Positions 1-5,323 of a DNA stretch of 5,323 nucleotides are shown here, one piece after another. Numbering within the stretch: position 1 is the first letter of the stretch; each line of letters starts with the position of its first letter. This DNA comes from Bacteroidales bacterium. Its GTDB lineage: Bacteria > Bacteroidota > Bacteroidia > Bacteroidales > ML635J-15. A program made the position numbers and the translations under genes. The notes under the pieces are model-generated. The model was not told the origin of the DNA and searched no databases. It worked only from the letters and a program-made list of their open reading frames with translations. The stretch spans positions 1 to 5,323 of the forward strand of contig SLSH01000291.1 in NCBI GenBank assembly GCA_007130555.1. The letters run 5' to 3'.

Positions 1-1916
1 AATAATGTTCTAAGTGTCTGAAATTCAGCATTACTTATGTTTAATCCGAAATCAACTTCGGGATTCATTTTATTTACTGTACTATAGCTTCCATTCATAA
101 TTATTTTACTGCCAAGAGTTTCCATTGACAAATTACTCAAATCTGCTTTGGATTCTTTTATTATAATATTTCCCACTAGATTTTTAATTTCTATATCATC
201 GTAAAGAATTGTATTAAACCTTGAGTTTAATTGAAAGTCTATATTTGCCGGAATTTCAACAACTTCCACAGATTCATATTCTGAAGCTATATCATCAGCT
301 TTTACAGTTTCTATATCTTCGGCAGGAGCAGTTTCCTCTCCCATAAACTCATTAACATCAATATAATTTGAATTAAGATTAAAACTTCCTGTTAACAATT
401 CATCTTTAAATACATAGGCAAACAGGTTATCAAGTTTTCCGTGGGCTTTAAAATCACTTTTGCCGACATCTGCAGAAAAGTTTTTTAATTCGACATATTG
501 AGGAGAAAAAATAAGTTCCATGTTGTTTATCAATACTTTATACGGCATGTCTTTGCTTGAATAATTCATTTGATTAATTTCAAGACTTCCTTTTGCATCA
601 AATTTATCGTATTCTTCATTATCGAGATAAGACATTTTTCCTTTCACATAAATATCGGATTTAATTTTGCCGAATAATTCTTCTCCGTCTTCTAACGGCA
701 TGACATCAGAAAGTGTTGCAAGATCGATTTTAGTATTTATGGACGCAAAGAATTCGGGGTCCGACACAGGTTTTTTTGCATTAAATAGAATGTTTACAGG
801 ATTTCCTCCGAGATTCATATCAAAGCGTGAAATATCAATAACGGTATTATCCGGATTTCCGTCGGGATTATTAATTCTTGTAACGATATTGATATTATCA
901 ACTGATTTAGGCAATTCGGGATATTTAAACATTGCATTATCAACAATCAGTTTAAGGTCAAAAGCCGGGATTTGTTCATCATCCATTTTACCTTTGATAA
1001 AGGCAGATATTTCTACATTTCCGGAAGTTTGCATCCCTTCCATGTCTGTCATATATATTGCGGGAACGAGTGACAATAAATCTTTAAAGTTTATTTTTTC
1101 GGTAATAAGTTTAATATCCATATCATAACTGGAATCATCATTCATTGTAAAAAATCCGTCAAATCCAAACGGCATATTATTTAAAACAAAATTATTATCT
1201 GTAAATGTAAATTTCCATGTATCCATATCCAGTCCAAAACCTGCTGTACCTTGGACTTTTCCATTTTTCAGGTAAGATATTCCGTCCATTGCAAAATCTA
1301 AAGCTCCCACGCTTAATGCTGCATTAACAAAAGTTGTAGAGGCTGTAAAATCTCCCGTAAGAGATAAGTTCATGTTGTCTAATGCCGTATAAATATCATA
1401 CATCATGTCATTATATACAAATCTGGCGTCTTCAACTTCCAGCGATTTTAAGCTAAGGACAAATAAAGATTCAGTGTCTTCGGTTATTTCTTCAACATCG
1501 GTTGTATCGGCAATTGCAATGTCAAAATTTGCAGTACCGTCCGGCAAATACATTATATATATATCCGGTTTTTTTAATATTATTGATTTTATTTCATAAT
1601 TATCGCCGGAAAAAGCACTTTTCAAGTCAATGGTTGTTCTGATACGGTCTGCTTTTAACAGAGTTTTGCCTTCAAATTCGTTAACTCCTTCAATTTTAAG
1701 TCCGTCAATTGTAATCCCCAGATCAGGAAAAGTTCGTATTAAACTCAGATTGAAATCCTCAAAATCAAGCTTGGCATTAAGATTATTGTTAATCTCCTGT
1801 TTTACTTTTTCCATAATAGGACCTTTAAAGGCAATAGGAATAATAATAATTGCAGCGATTAATAATACAAAAAGCGACGCAATAATTGCCAGTAAAATTT
1901 TGATGATTTTTTTCAT
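1..1916 (-). CDS. AsmA-like envelope protein, C-terminal part outside the window
   Basis: Reading the minus strand from the ATG at 1916-1914 gives an open frame without stop to the left edge (638 codons seen), so the C-terminus is missing. Residues 1-4 are MKKI and about 5-27 form one hydrophobic segment, an uncleaved N-terminal inner-membrane anchor. After it comes a short stretch containing SLIRTFPDLGI (about 58-68) and then DGLKIEG, a pattern I associate with Bacteroidota AsmA proteins. The rest is a long run of alternating beta-type sequence, as expected for the groove-like fold of the AsmA/TamB/Vps13-related superfamily. Two acidic linkers stand out: residues 137-149 and 526-554 (11 Asp/Glu in the second). 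Family members are thought to take part in moving or balancing phospholipid in the envelope; this exact protein's role is not known to me. The gene is transcribed away from the dehydrogenase gene. The family call is fairly sure, the function is inference. Confidence 0.85.
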   Translation of the reverse strand, partial: MKKIIKILLAIIASLFVLLIAAIIIIPIAFKGPIMEKVKQEINNNLNAKLDFEDFNLSLIRTFPDLGITIDGLKIEGVNEFEGKTLLKADRIRTTIDLKSAFSGDNYEIKSIILKKPDIYIMYLPDGTANFDIAIADTTDVEEITEDTESLFVLSLKSLEVEDARFVYNDMMYDIYTALDNMNLSLTGDFTASTTFVNAALSVGALDFAMDGISYLKNGKVQGTAGFGLDMDTWKFTFTDNNFVLNNMPFGFDGFFTMNDDSSYDMDIKLITEKINFKDLLSLVPAIYMTDMEGMQTSGNVEISAFIKGKMDDEQIPAFDLKLIVDNAMFKYPELPKSVDNINIVTRINNPDGNPDNTVIDISRFDMNLGGNPVNILFNAKKPVSDPEFFASINTKIDLATLSDVMPLEDGEELFGKIKSDIYVKGKMSYLDNEEYDKFDAKGSLEINQMNYSSKDMPYKVLINNMELIFSPQYVELKNFSADVGKSDFKAHGKLDNLFAYVFKDELLTGSFNLNSNYIDVNEFMGEETAPAEDIETVKADDIASEYESVEVVEIPANIDFQLNSRFNTILYDDIEIKNLVGNIIIKESKADLSNLSMETLGSKIIMNGSYSTVNKMNPEVDFGLNISNAEFQTLRTL

Positions 1917-1953
1917 AATAATTAAGGTTTAAATGGTTTATTAAATTATAATT

Positions 1954-1983
1954 CAAAAATACTATTTTTTTTTATTATTCAAA
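1954..1983 (-). promoter_or_regulatory. Bacteroidota-type promoter for the AsmA-like gene
   Basis: On the minus strand a TTTG (plus-strand CAAA at 1980-1983) is followed after 18 bases by TATTTTTG (plus strand 1954-1961). This matches the known Bacteroidota -33 TTTG / -7 TAnnTTTG pattern at an accepted spacing. Transcription would begin near 1947, leaving a leader of about 30 bases before the ATG at 1916. The spacer contains a run of nine T (plus strand, 1965-1973). AT-rich DNA gives chance matches, so this is good but not proven. Confidence 0.6.
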
Positions 1984-1998
1984 TATTTTAAAAATTAT

Positions 1999-2006
1999 TA
2001 TTTTTG
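1999..2006 (+). promoter_or_regulatory. possible -7 element for the dehydrogenase gene
   Basis: TATTTTTG fits the Bacteroidota -7 consensus TAnnTTTG exactly and ends 21 bases before the ATG at 2028, about the same distance as in the better-supported promoter of the next gene. No TTTG is found 17-23 bases upstream; only T-rich sequence is there. The call therefore rests on one box plus position. It shares the 111-base gap with the oppositely directed AsmA promoter. Confidence 0.4.
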
Positions 2007-2027
2007 TTTTCAATAATTTGATTTTTT

Positions 2028-2807
2028 ATGAAAAAAACCGCGGTAATTACCGGAGCTTATGGAGTTATTGGCAAAGCTATCTGCGAAATGATGGCAGAAA
2101 AGGATTTTGCTCTTATTTTAATTGGTCGAGATGCCTTGCAATTACAAAATACATGTGATGAAATCTCCAAACAAACCGGAAATTTCGATATTCGTCCGGC
2201 AGTTGTTGATCTTTCGTGTGAAGAAGAAATTAAGAGATTTACGAAAGAACTTAACGAGGATATTTCGGTATTGATAAATAATGCAGGTACTACTCCGCAA
2301 CAACGTCTTGAAACTCCTGAAGGAATAGAAATGCAGTGGGCAACTAACGTACTTGGATATGTATGGATGAAACATTATCTTCAGCCCCGCATAGTCAGTG
2401 GAGGACGAATTGTAAATGTCGCCAGTTTTTATGCAGGAGGTCTAAATATACATGACGTTGAATTTAAAAAACGAAGTTATGACAATGATACTGCTTACAG
2501 GCAGTCGAAACAGGCAAATCGTATGTTAAGTCAGTATTTTGCCGAAGAATTTAAACCTTATAATATTGCCGTAAATAGTTGTCATCCCGGAGAAATAAGT
2601 TCAAAATTAAGTAATAATTTAGGATTTAATTTTCCCGACCCTCCGCGTAAAGGAGCAGACACGCCCGTTTGGCTTGCCACATCAGAAGAAGTTAATAACA
2701 TGACCGGAAAATATTTTGAATATCGCAAACTTACGCCTTGTCAATTCTGTAAAAATACGGATGAAATTAAGGCATTATATAAATTATGTTTGTCCTATTT
2801 TAAATAA
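2028..2807 (+). CDS. short-chain dehydrogenase/reductase, retinol-dehydrogenase-like
   Basis: A 259-residue NAD(P)-dependent oxidoreductase of the SDR superfamily, a normal length for a classical one-domain member; probably cytosolic, with no signal peptide. Visible motifs in order: TGAYGVIG (8-15) for the dinucleotide, Arg34 after beta-2 which suggests NADP(H), Asp61-Leu62 near the adenine, NNAG (84-87), Asn107, Ser133, and Tyr157-x-x-x-Lys161. Together Asn, Ser, Tyr and Lys form the standard catalytic tetrad. HPG (186-188), then TPVWLAT and TGKYF near the C-terminus, resemble the retinol-dehydrogenase/WW-oxidoreductase-like branch. The substrate cannot be told from sequence, and bacterial members of this branch are mostly uncharacterised. 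The glycine motif is odd: its spacing is TGxxGxxG, as in extended SDRs, and Val13 replaces the usual second glycine of TGxxxGxG. Near the end is a CQFC (238-241) of unknown meaning. The ATG at 2028 is the natural start because the nucleotide-binding strand begins right after it. Confidence 0.9.
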   Translation: MKKTAVITGAYGVIGKAICEMMAEKDFALILIGRDALQLQNTCDEISKQTGNFDIRPAVVDLSCEEEIKRFTKELNEDISVLINNAGTTPQQRLETPEGIEMQWATNVLGYVWMKHYLQPRIVSGGRIVNVASFYAGGLNIHDVEFKKRSYDNDTAYRQSKQANRMLSQYFAEEFKPYNIAVNSCHPGEISSKLSNNLGFNFPDPPRKGADTPVWLATSEEVNNMTGKYFEYRKLTPCQFCKNTDEIKALYKLCLSYFK

Positions 2808-2820
2808 TTTTCTAAATTTG
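2789..2820 (+). promoter_or_regulatory. Bacteroidota-type promoter for ldcA
   Basis: TTTG at 2789-2792 and TAAATTTG at 2813-2820 are separated by 20 bases, a full match to the Bacteroidota -33/-7 consensus at near-ideal spacing. Transcription would begin around 2826, giving a leader of under 20 bases before the ATG at 2844. The -33 box lies inside the last codons of the dehydrogenase gene, whose stop is at 2805-2807. The carboxypeptidase can therefore be transcribed on its own. Confidence 0.65.
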
Positions 2821-2843
2821 CGTAAATTATATAATCTGATAAA

Positions 2844-3752
2844 ATGATAGTCCCTCAAAACATAACACAAAATTTAAAAGTTGCCATTGTAAGTCCAGCA
2901 GGTTTTGTTGATGAAAATTTTGTTTATTCCGCAAAAAAATATTTTGATAATATCGGTTTTGAAGCCGAAATATTTCCGTCTTGTTTAAAGAAATTTCATC
3001 GTTATGCAGGAACCGATGCCGAAAGATTAAAGGATCTACAAACTGCATTGGATGATGCAAGCTACGGAGCAATATTATGTTCTCGTGGAGGTTACGGAAC
3101 TTTAAGAATAATTGACAAAATTGATTTCTCCAAATTTTTAAAAAATCCGAAATGGCTTATAGGTTTTAGCGATATTACCATATTACATTCAGCAATTAAT
3201 AAGCATGGAGTAGCAAGTATTCACGGACCGATGTCAAAGGCATTTTTTGAAGAGCCTAAATCCGAATCCGTTAAAAATCTAATAAATATTCTTAAAGGGC
3301 AATTCCCCGATTATAAATTATCAAAACATTCGTTAAATAAAAATGGTTCTGCCACGGGTAAATTAATCGGAGGAAATTTGTCAACAATTTTCAGCCTTCA
3401 AGGAACTCCTTATGAAATAAATACCGACGGCAAAATTTTATTTATAGAAGACGTAAATGAATATTTATATCATCTTGACCGAATAATGCTAAGTTTAAAA
3501 CATTCGGGAAAATTAAAAAATTTAAAAGCATTGATAGCAGGAGCATTTACAGATATGATTGACAGTGAACCCTCTTTCGGTAAATCTGCTTATGAAATTG
3601 TAAATGAGCATATTGCAGAGTATGATTATCCTGTGTGTTTTAATTTTCCGGGAGGACATATTAATAATAATATGCCTTTAATAATGGGTATAAAATATGA
3701 AATCGGGATTAGTAAAAGTGAGGTCGTTTTAAAACATAAAAATAATTTTTAA
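2844..3752 (+). CDS. ldcA: LD-carboxypeptidase (peptidase family S66)
   Basis: A 302-residue enzyme of the LdcA/MccF family, close to the usual 300-310 residues. LdcA removes the terminal D-alanine from murein tetrapeptides by cutting the L,D bond to meso-diaminopimelate, which lets the tripeptide be reused in cell-wall recycling in the cytoplasm. The N-terminal strand VAIVSPAG (13-20) and RGGYG (81-85) are family hallmarks. GFSDIT (107-112) holds the nucleophile Ser109. IHGPM (126-130) follows. Glu202 in FIEDV and His272 in FPGGH complete the Ser-Glu-His triad. GKLIGGNLS (172-180) is also typical. There is no signal peptide, in line with a cytoplasmic enzyme. All catalytic residues are present, so the gene looks intact. 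Microcin-C immunity proteins (MccF) share the fold, but length and motifs fit LdcA better. It lies 36 bases after the dehydrogenase and has its own promoter. No stable terminator hairpin is seen in the 79 bases that follow. Confidence 0.93.
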   Translation: MIVPQNITQNLKVAIVSPAGFVDENFVYSAKKYFDNIGFEAEIFPSCLKKFHRYAGTDAERLKDLQTALDDASYGAILCSRGGYGTLRIIDKIDFSKFLKNPKWLIGFSDITILHSAINKHGVASIHGPMSKAFFEEPKSESVKNLINILKGQFPDYKLSKHSLNKNGSATGKLIGGNLSTIFSLQGTPYEINTDGKILFIEDVNEYLYHLDRIMLSLKHSGKLKNLKALIAGAFTDMIDSEPSFGKSAYEIVNEHIAEYDYPVCFNFPGGHINNNMPLIMGIKYEIGISKSEVVLKHKNNF

Positions 3753-3781
3753 CAAAACAGGCGGAAGTAAATAAAAATATT

Positions 3782-3789
3782 TAATTTTG
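3782..3789 (+). promoter_or_regulatory. possible -7 element upstream of the lysine-fermentation genes
   Basis: TAATTTTG matches TAnnTTTG exactly and lies 42 bases before the ATG at 3832, inside the 79-base gap after ldcA. No TTTG occurs at the expected distance upstream, so the -33 part is missing or degenerate. The change of function between ldcA and the fermentation genes makes a promoter in this gap likely, but the exact site is uncertain. I saw no clear operator palindrome. Confidence 0.35.
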
Positions 3790-3831
3790 TCTATCAATAA
3801 AATTATAATATAAATTTTAATAATTTAATTT

Positions 3832-4479
3832 ATGAAAAATAAAAAAATAACAATAGAAGAAGCCGTTTCGATGGTCAAAGACGGCATGACTTTAATGATT
3901 GGAGGATTTATGGCTAACGGTAGTCCTAACAGAATTCTTAAAGCATTATCACAAAAAAATGTTAAAGATTTAACTGTAATTTGTAATGATACAGGATTCC
4001 CCGACAAAGGAATAGGTTGGTTAATAAATCAGAAACAAATAAAGAAAATAATTGCCTCACATATCGGAACCAATCCTGTTACTATTCAACAATTTAATGA
4101 CAAAGAACTAGAGATAGAATTTTGTCCGCAAGGAAGTTTGGCTGAAAGAATAAGAGCGGGGGGAGCAGGATTAGGCGGAATATTAACTCCTACAGGAATA
4201 GGAACAAAAGCAGAAGAGGGGAAAGAGAAATTAAATGTTGACGGGAAAACTTATCTTCTCGAAAAACCTCTTAAAGCCGATTTGGCTTTAGTAGGTGCAA
4301 GTATTTGCGATAAAGCGGGTAATTTGATTTATAAAGGTACTACACAAAACTTTAATTTTGTTATGGCTACGGCATCAGAAATTGTTATTGCAGAAGCCGA
4401 AGAACTTGTAGAAACAGGAGATATTTCTCCCGAAAGAGTGCATACTCCTTCAATTTTTGTGGACTATATTGTTAGTTAA
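3832..4479 (+). CDS. atoD: butyryl-CoA:acetoacetate CoA-transferase, subunit A (alpha)
   Basis: A 215-residue family I CoA-transferase alpha subunit, complete for its family (about 215-220). The glycine-rich MIGGFMANGSP (22-32) near the N-terminus, CPQGSLAERIRAGGAG (98-113) and TPTGIGT (119-125) are hallmarks of this subunit. A C-terminal part with KADLALVGA and TPSIFVDYIV follows. With its beta partner it moves CoA between acyl groups. Beside kal and kce the likely reaction is butyryl-CoA + acetoacetate to butyrate + acetoacetyl-CoA, closing the lysine-to-butyrate pathway. In family I enzymes the catalytic glutamate is on the beta subunit, so this protein alone should be inactive. Unusually, the beta gene does not come next: kal starts 17 bases downstream. 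Subunit A of succinyl-CoA:3-oxoacid or acetate transferases is similar in sequence, so the substrate is inferred from the neighbours. Confidence 0.92.
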   Translation: MKNKKITIEEAVSMVKDGMTLMIGGFMANGSPNRILKALSQKNVKDLTVICNDTGFPDKGIGWLINQKQIKKIIASHIGTNPVTIQQFNDKELEIEFCPQGSLAERIRAGGAGLGGILTPTGIGTKAEEGKEKLNVDGKTYLLEKPLKADLALVGASICDKAGNLIYKGTTQNFNFVMATASEIVIAEAEELVETGDISPERVHTPSIFVDYIVS

Positions 4480-4496
4480 ATTTAAACTATAGAATA

Positions 4497-4877
4497 ATGA
4501 AAGTAATGATAAGAGTAAGAATGGGTAGTAACGATGCTCATTATGGCGGAAATCTAGTTGACGGAGCAAAAATGTTGCAACTTTTCGGAGATGTTGCAAC
4601 AGAATTATTAATTCGAAATGACGGAGACGAAGGTCTTTTTGTAGCTTATGATAATGTGGAATTTACCGCACCTGTTTATGCAGGGGATTACATTGAAGCT
4701 GTCGGAGAAATTACTAATACAGGCAATACCTCAAGAAAAATGATTTTTGAAGCACGAAAAGTAATTGCTCCAAGAACAGATGTGTCAGATTCTGCCGCCG
4801 ATTTTCTTGATAAGCCGATTGTGGTTTGTAAAGCAAGCGGAACATGTGTCGTTCCAAAAGAATGTCAGAGAAAATAA
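4497..4877 (+). CDS. kal: 3-aminobutyryl-CoA ammonia-lyase (Kal)
   Basis: A 126-residue single-domain hotdog-fold protein that removes ammonia from L-3-aminobutyryl-CoA to give crotonyl-CoA in lysine fermentation. The N-terminal part with DAHYGGNLVDGAKMLQLFGD (14-33), then GDEGLFVAYDNVEF, APVYAGDYIEAVGEI, NTSRKMIFEA and the C-terminal ASGTCVVPKECQRK strongly resemble the Kal proteins I know from Fusobacterium and Cloacimonas. The length is also right. Its position between a CoA-transferase subunit and kce supports the name. The start at 4497 is the first ATG after the atoD stop. A second ATG three codons later (4506) would remove only M-K-V and begin at MIRVRM, and it cannot be excluded. No Shine-Dalgarno sequence decides between them. 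General annotation would call it a hotdog thioesterase or MaoC-like hydratase; the neighbours make the lyase far more likely. It is probably cotranscribed with atoD and kce. Confidence 0.92.
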   Translation: MKVMIRVRMGSNDAHYGGNLVDGAKMLQLFGDVATELLIRNDGDEGLFVAYDNVEFTAPVYAGDYIEAVGEITNTGNTSRKMIFEARKVIAPRTDVSDSAADFLDKPIVVCKASGTCVVPKECQRK

Positions 4878-4898
4878 ATTTGATAAAAATATAAAAAT

Positions 4899-5323
4899 AT
4901 GAGTAAACTAATTATTACAGCCGCAATATGCGGAGCGGAAGTGTTAAAAGAACACAATCCGGCAGTTCCTTACAAAGTAGAGGAATATGTCAGGGAAGCA
5001 AAATTAGCTTATGAGGCAGGTGCAAGTATTATTCATCTTCATGTGAGATGGGATGACGGGGCTCCTACTCAGGATAAAAACAGATTTAAAGAAGTAATTG
5101 ATGCAATCAAAGCCGAAGTGCCTGATGTAATTATTCAACCTTCTACAGGCGGAGCAGTCGGAATGACTGACGATGAAAGATTACAGCCTCTCGAACTTGT
5201 TCCCGAAATGGCAACATTAGATTGCGGAACTTTAAATTTCGGACCGGAAGATATTTTTGTTAATACCGAAAAAACAATTATTTATTTTGCCGAAAAAATG
5301 AATAAACTCGGGGTAATGCCTGA
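4899..5323 (+). CDS. kce: 3-keto-5-aminohexanoate cleavage enzyme (Kce), N-terminal half
   Basis: The ATG at 4899 opens a frame that runs 141 codons to the right edge without a stop; family members have about 270-280 residues, so about half is seen. This is a zinc enzyme of the BKACE (DUF849) family with a TIM-barrel fold. It reacts 3-keto-5-aminohexanoate with acetyl-CoA to give L-3-aminobutyryl-CoA and acetoacetate. The start MSKLIITAAICGAEV, HLHVR (46-50), QPSTGG (80-85) and LDCGTLNFG (107-115) are family signatures. From memory of the Cloacimonas acidaminovorans Kce structure, zinc ligands His46 and His48 and substrate contacts Glu14, Ser82 and Thr106 appear here at the same numbers; the third zinc ligand (Glu230) lies outside the window. 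Other BKACE enzymes use different beta-keto acids, but adjacency to kal fixes the role well. It starts 21 bases after the kal stop. A TAAATTTG over that stop resembles a -7 box but lacks a -33 partner. Confidence 0.95.
   Translation, partial: MSKLIITAAICGAEVLKEHNPAVPYKVEEYVREAKLAYEAGASIIHLHVRWDDGAPTQDKNRFKEVIDAIKAEVPDVIIQPSTGGAVGMTDDERLQPLELVPEMATLDCGTLNFGPEDIFVNTEKTIIYFAEKMNKLGVMP

Noticed and set aside
667..1932. Plus-strand open frames at 667-1128, 1405-1599 and 1630-1932
   Set aside because: All lie antisense to the continuous 638-codon AsmA-like frame. Their translations are Ser/Ile/Leu-rich with no recognisable domain, as expected for shadows.
2031..2037. Run of seven A at the start of the dehydrogenase as a phase-variable tract
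   Set aside because: Lys-Lys codons after the start are common in AT-rich Bacteroidota genes, and a run of seven is short for slippage switching.
2028..3752. Dehydrogenase and LD-carboxypeptidase as a functional pair
   Set aside because: They share strand and proximity only. The second has its own promoter, and I know of no shared pathway.
3753..3831. Terminator or riboswitch between ldcA and atoD
   Set aside because: The 79 bases are almost pure A/T with one short GC-containing patch near 3760. I found no stable stem followed by a T run and no known riboswitch pattern.
2142..4007. Minus-strand open frames at 2142-2375, 2827-3072 and 3825-4007
   Set aside because: They lie opposite well-supported dehydrogenase, ldcA and atoD genes, and their products show no family features.
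4875..4882. TAAATTTG over the kal stop as an internal promoter for kce
   Set aside because: It matches the -7 consensus but there is no TTTG at the right distance upstream. Such matches are frequent by chance in AT-rich DNA, and the tight gene spacing suggests one transcript.

Overview
The window looks like chromosomal DNA from an anaerobic member of the Bacteroidota. Roughly two thirds of the bases are A or T, and no start codon has a clear Shine-Dalgarno sequence. Several starts are preceded by the Bacteroidota sigma factor pattern (-33 TTTG, -7 TAnnTTTG). The proteins also resemble Bacteroidota versions of their families. There are six protein genes, two of them cut by the window edges. 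I see no RNA gene, mobile element, CRISPR array or stretch over 300 bases without a gene.

Left part (1-1916, minus strand): the N-terminal 638 codons of a large AsmA-like envelope protein, with one membrane anchor followed by a long beta-rich region and two acidic linkers. It diverges from the rest across a 111-base AT-rich gap that holds promoter-like elements on both strands. A run of nine T lies inside the spacer of the minus-strand promoter.

Middle part (2028-3752, plus strand): a classical-length short-chain dehydrogenase/reductase of the retinol-dehydrogenase-like type, then an S66-family LD-carboxypeptidase that recycles murein peptides. The second gene has its own well-matched promoter, whose -33 box lies inside the end of the first. 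The two are therefore probably neighbours rather than a functional pair.

Right part (3832-5323, plus strand): the first three genes of a lysine-fermentation operon. They are a butyryl-CoA:acetoacetate CoA-transferase subunit A (atoD-like), 3-aminobutyryl-CoA ammonia-lyase (kal) and the start of 3-keto-5-aminohexanoate cleavage enzyme (kce). Kce condenses 3-keto-5-aminohexanoate with acetyl-CoA to give 3-aminobutyryl-CoA and acetoacetate. Kal removes ammonia from 3-aminobutyryl-CoA to give crotonyl-CoA. After reduction to butyryl-CoA, the CoA-transferase moves CoA to the acetoacetate made by Kce, releasing butyrate. The transferase partner subunit B, which carries the catalytic glutamate in this family, does not follow subunit A here. 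It and the upstream pathway genes (kamA, kamDE, kdd) are expected beyond the right edge.

The pathway is known, and I see no convincing undescribed system. The points most worth checking are the split CoA-transferase, the homopolymer in the AsmA promoter spacer and the unusual glycine motif of the dehydrogenase.
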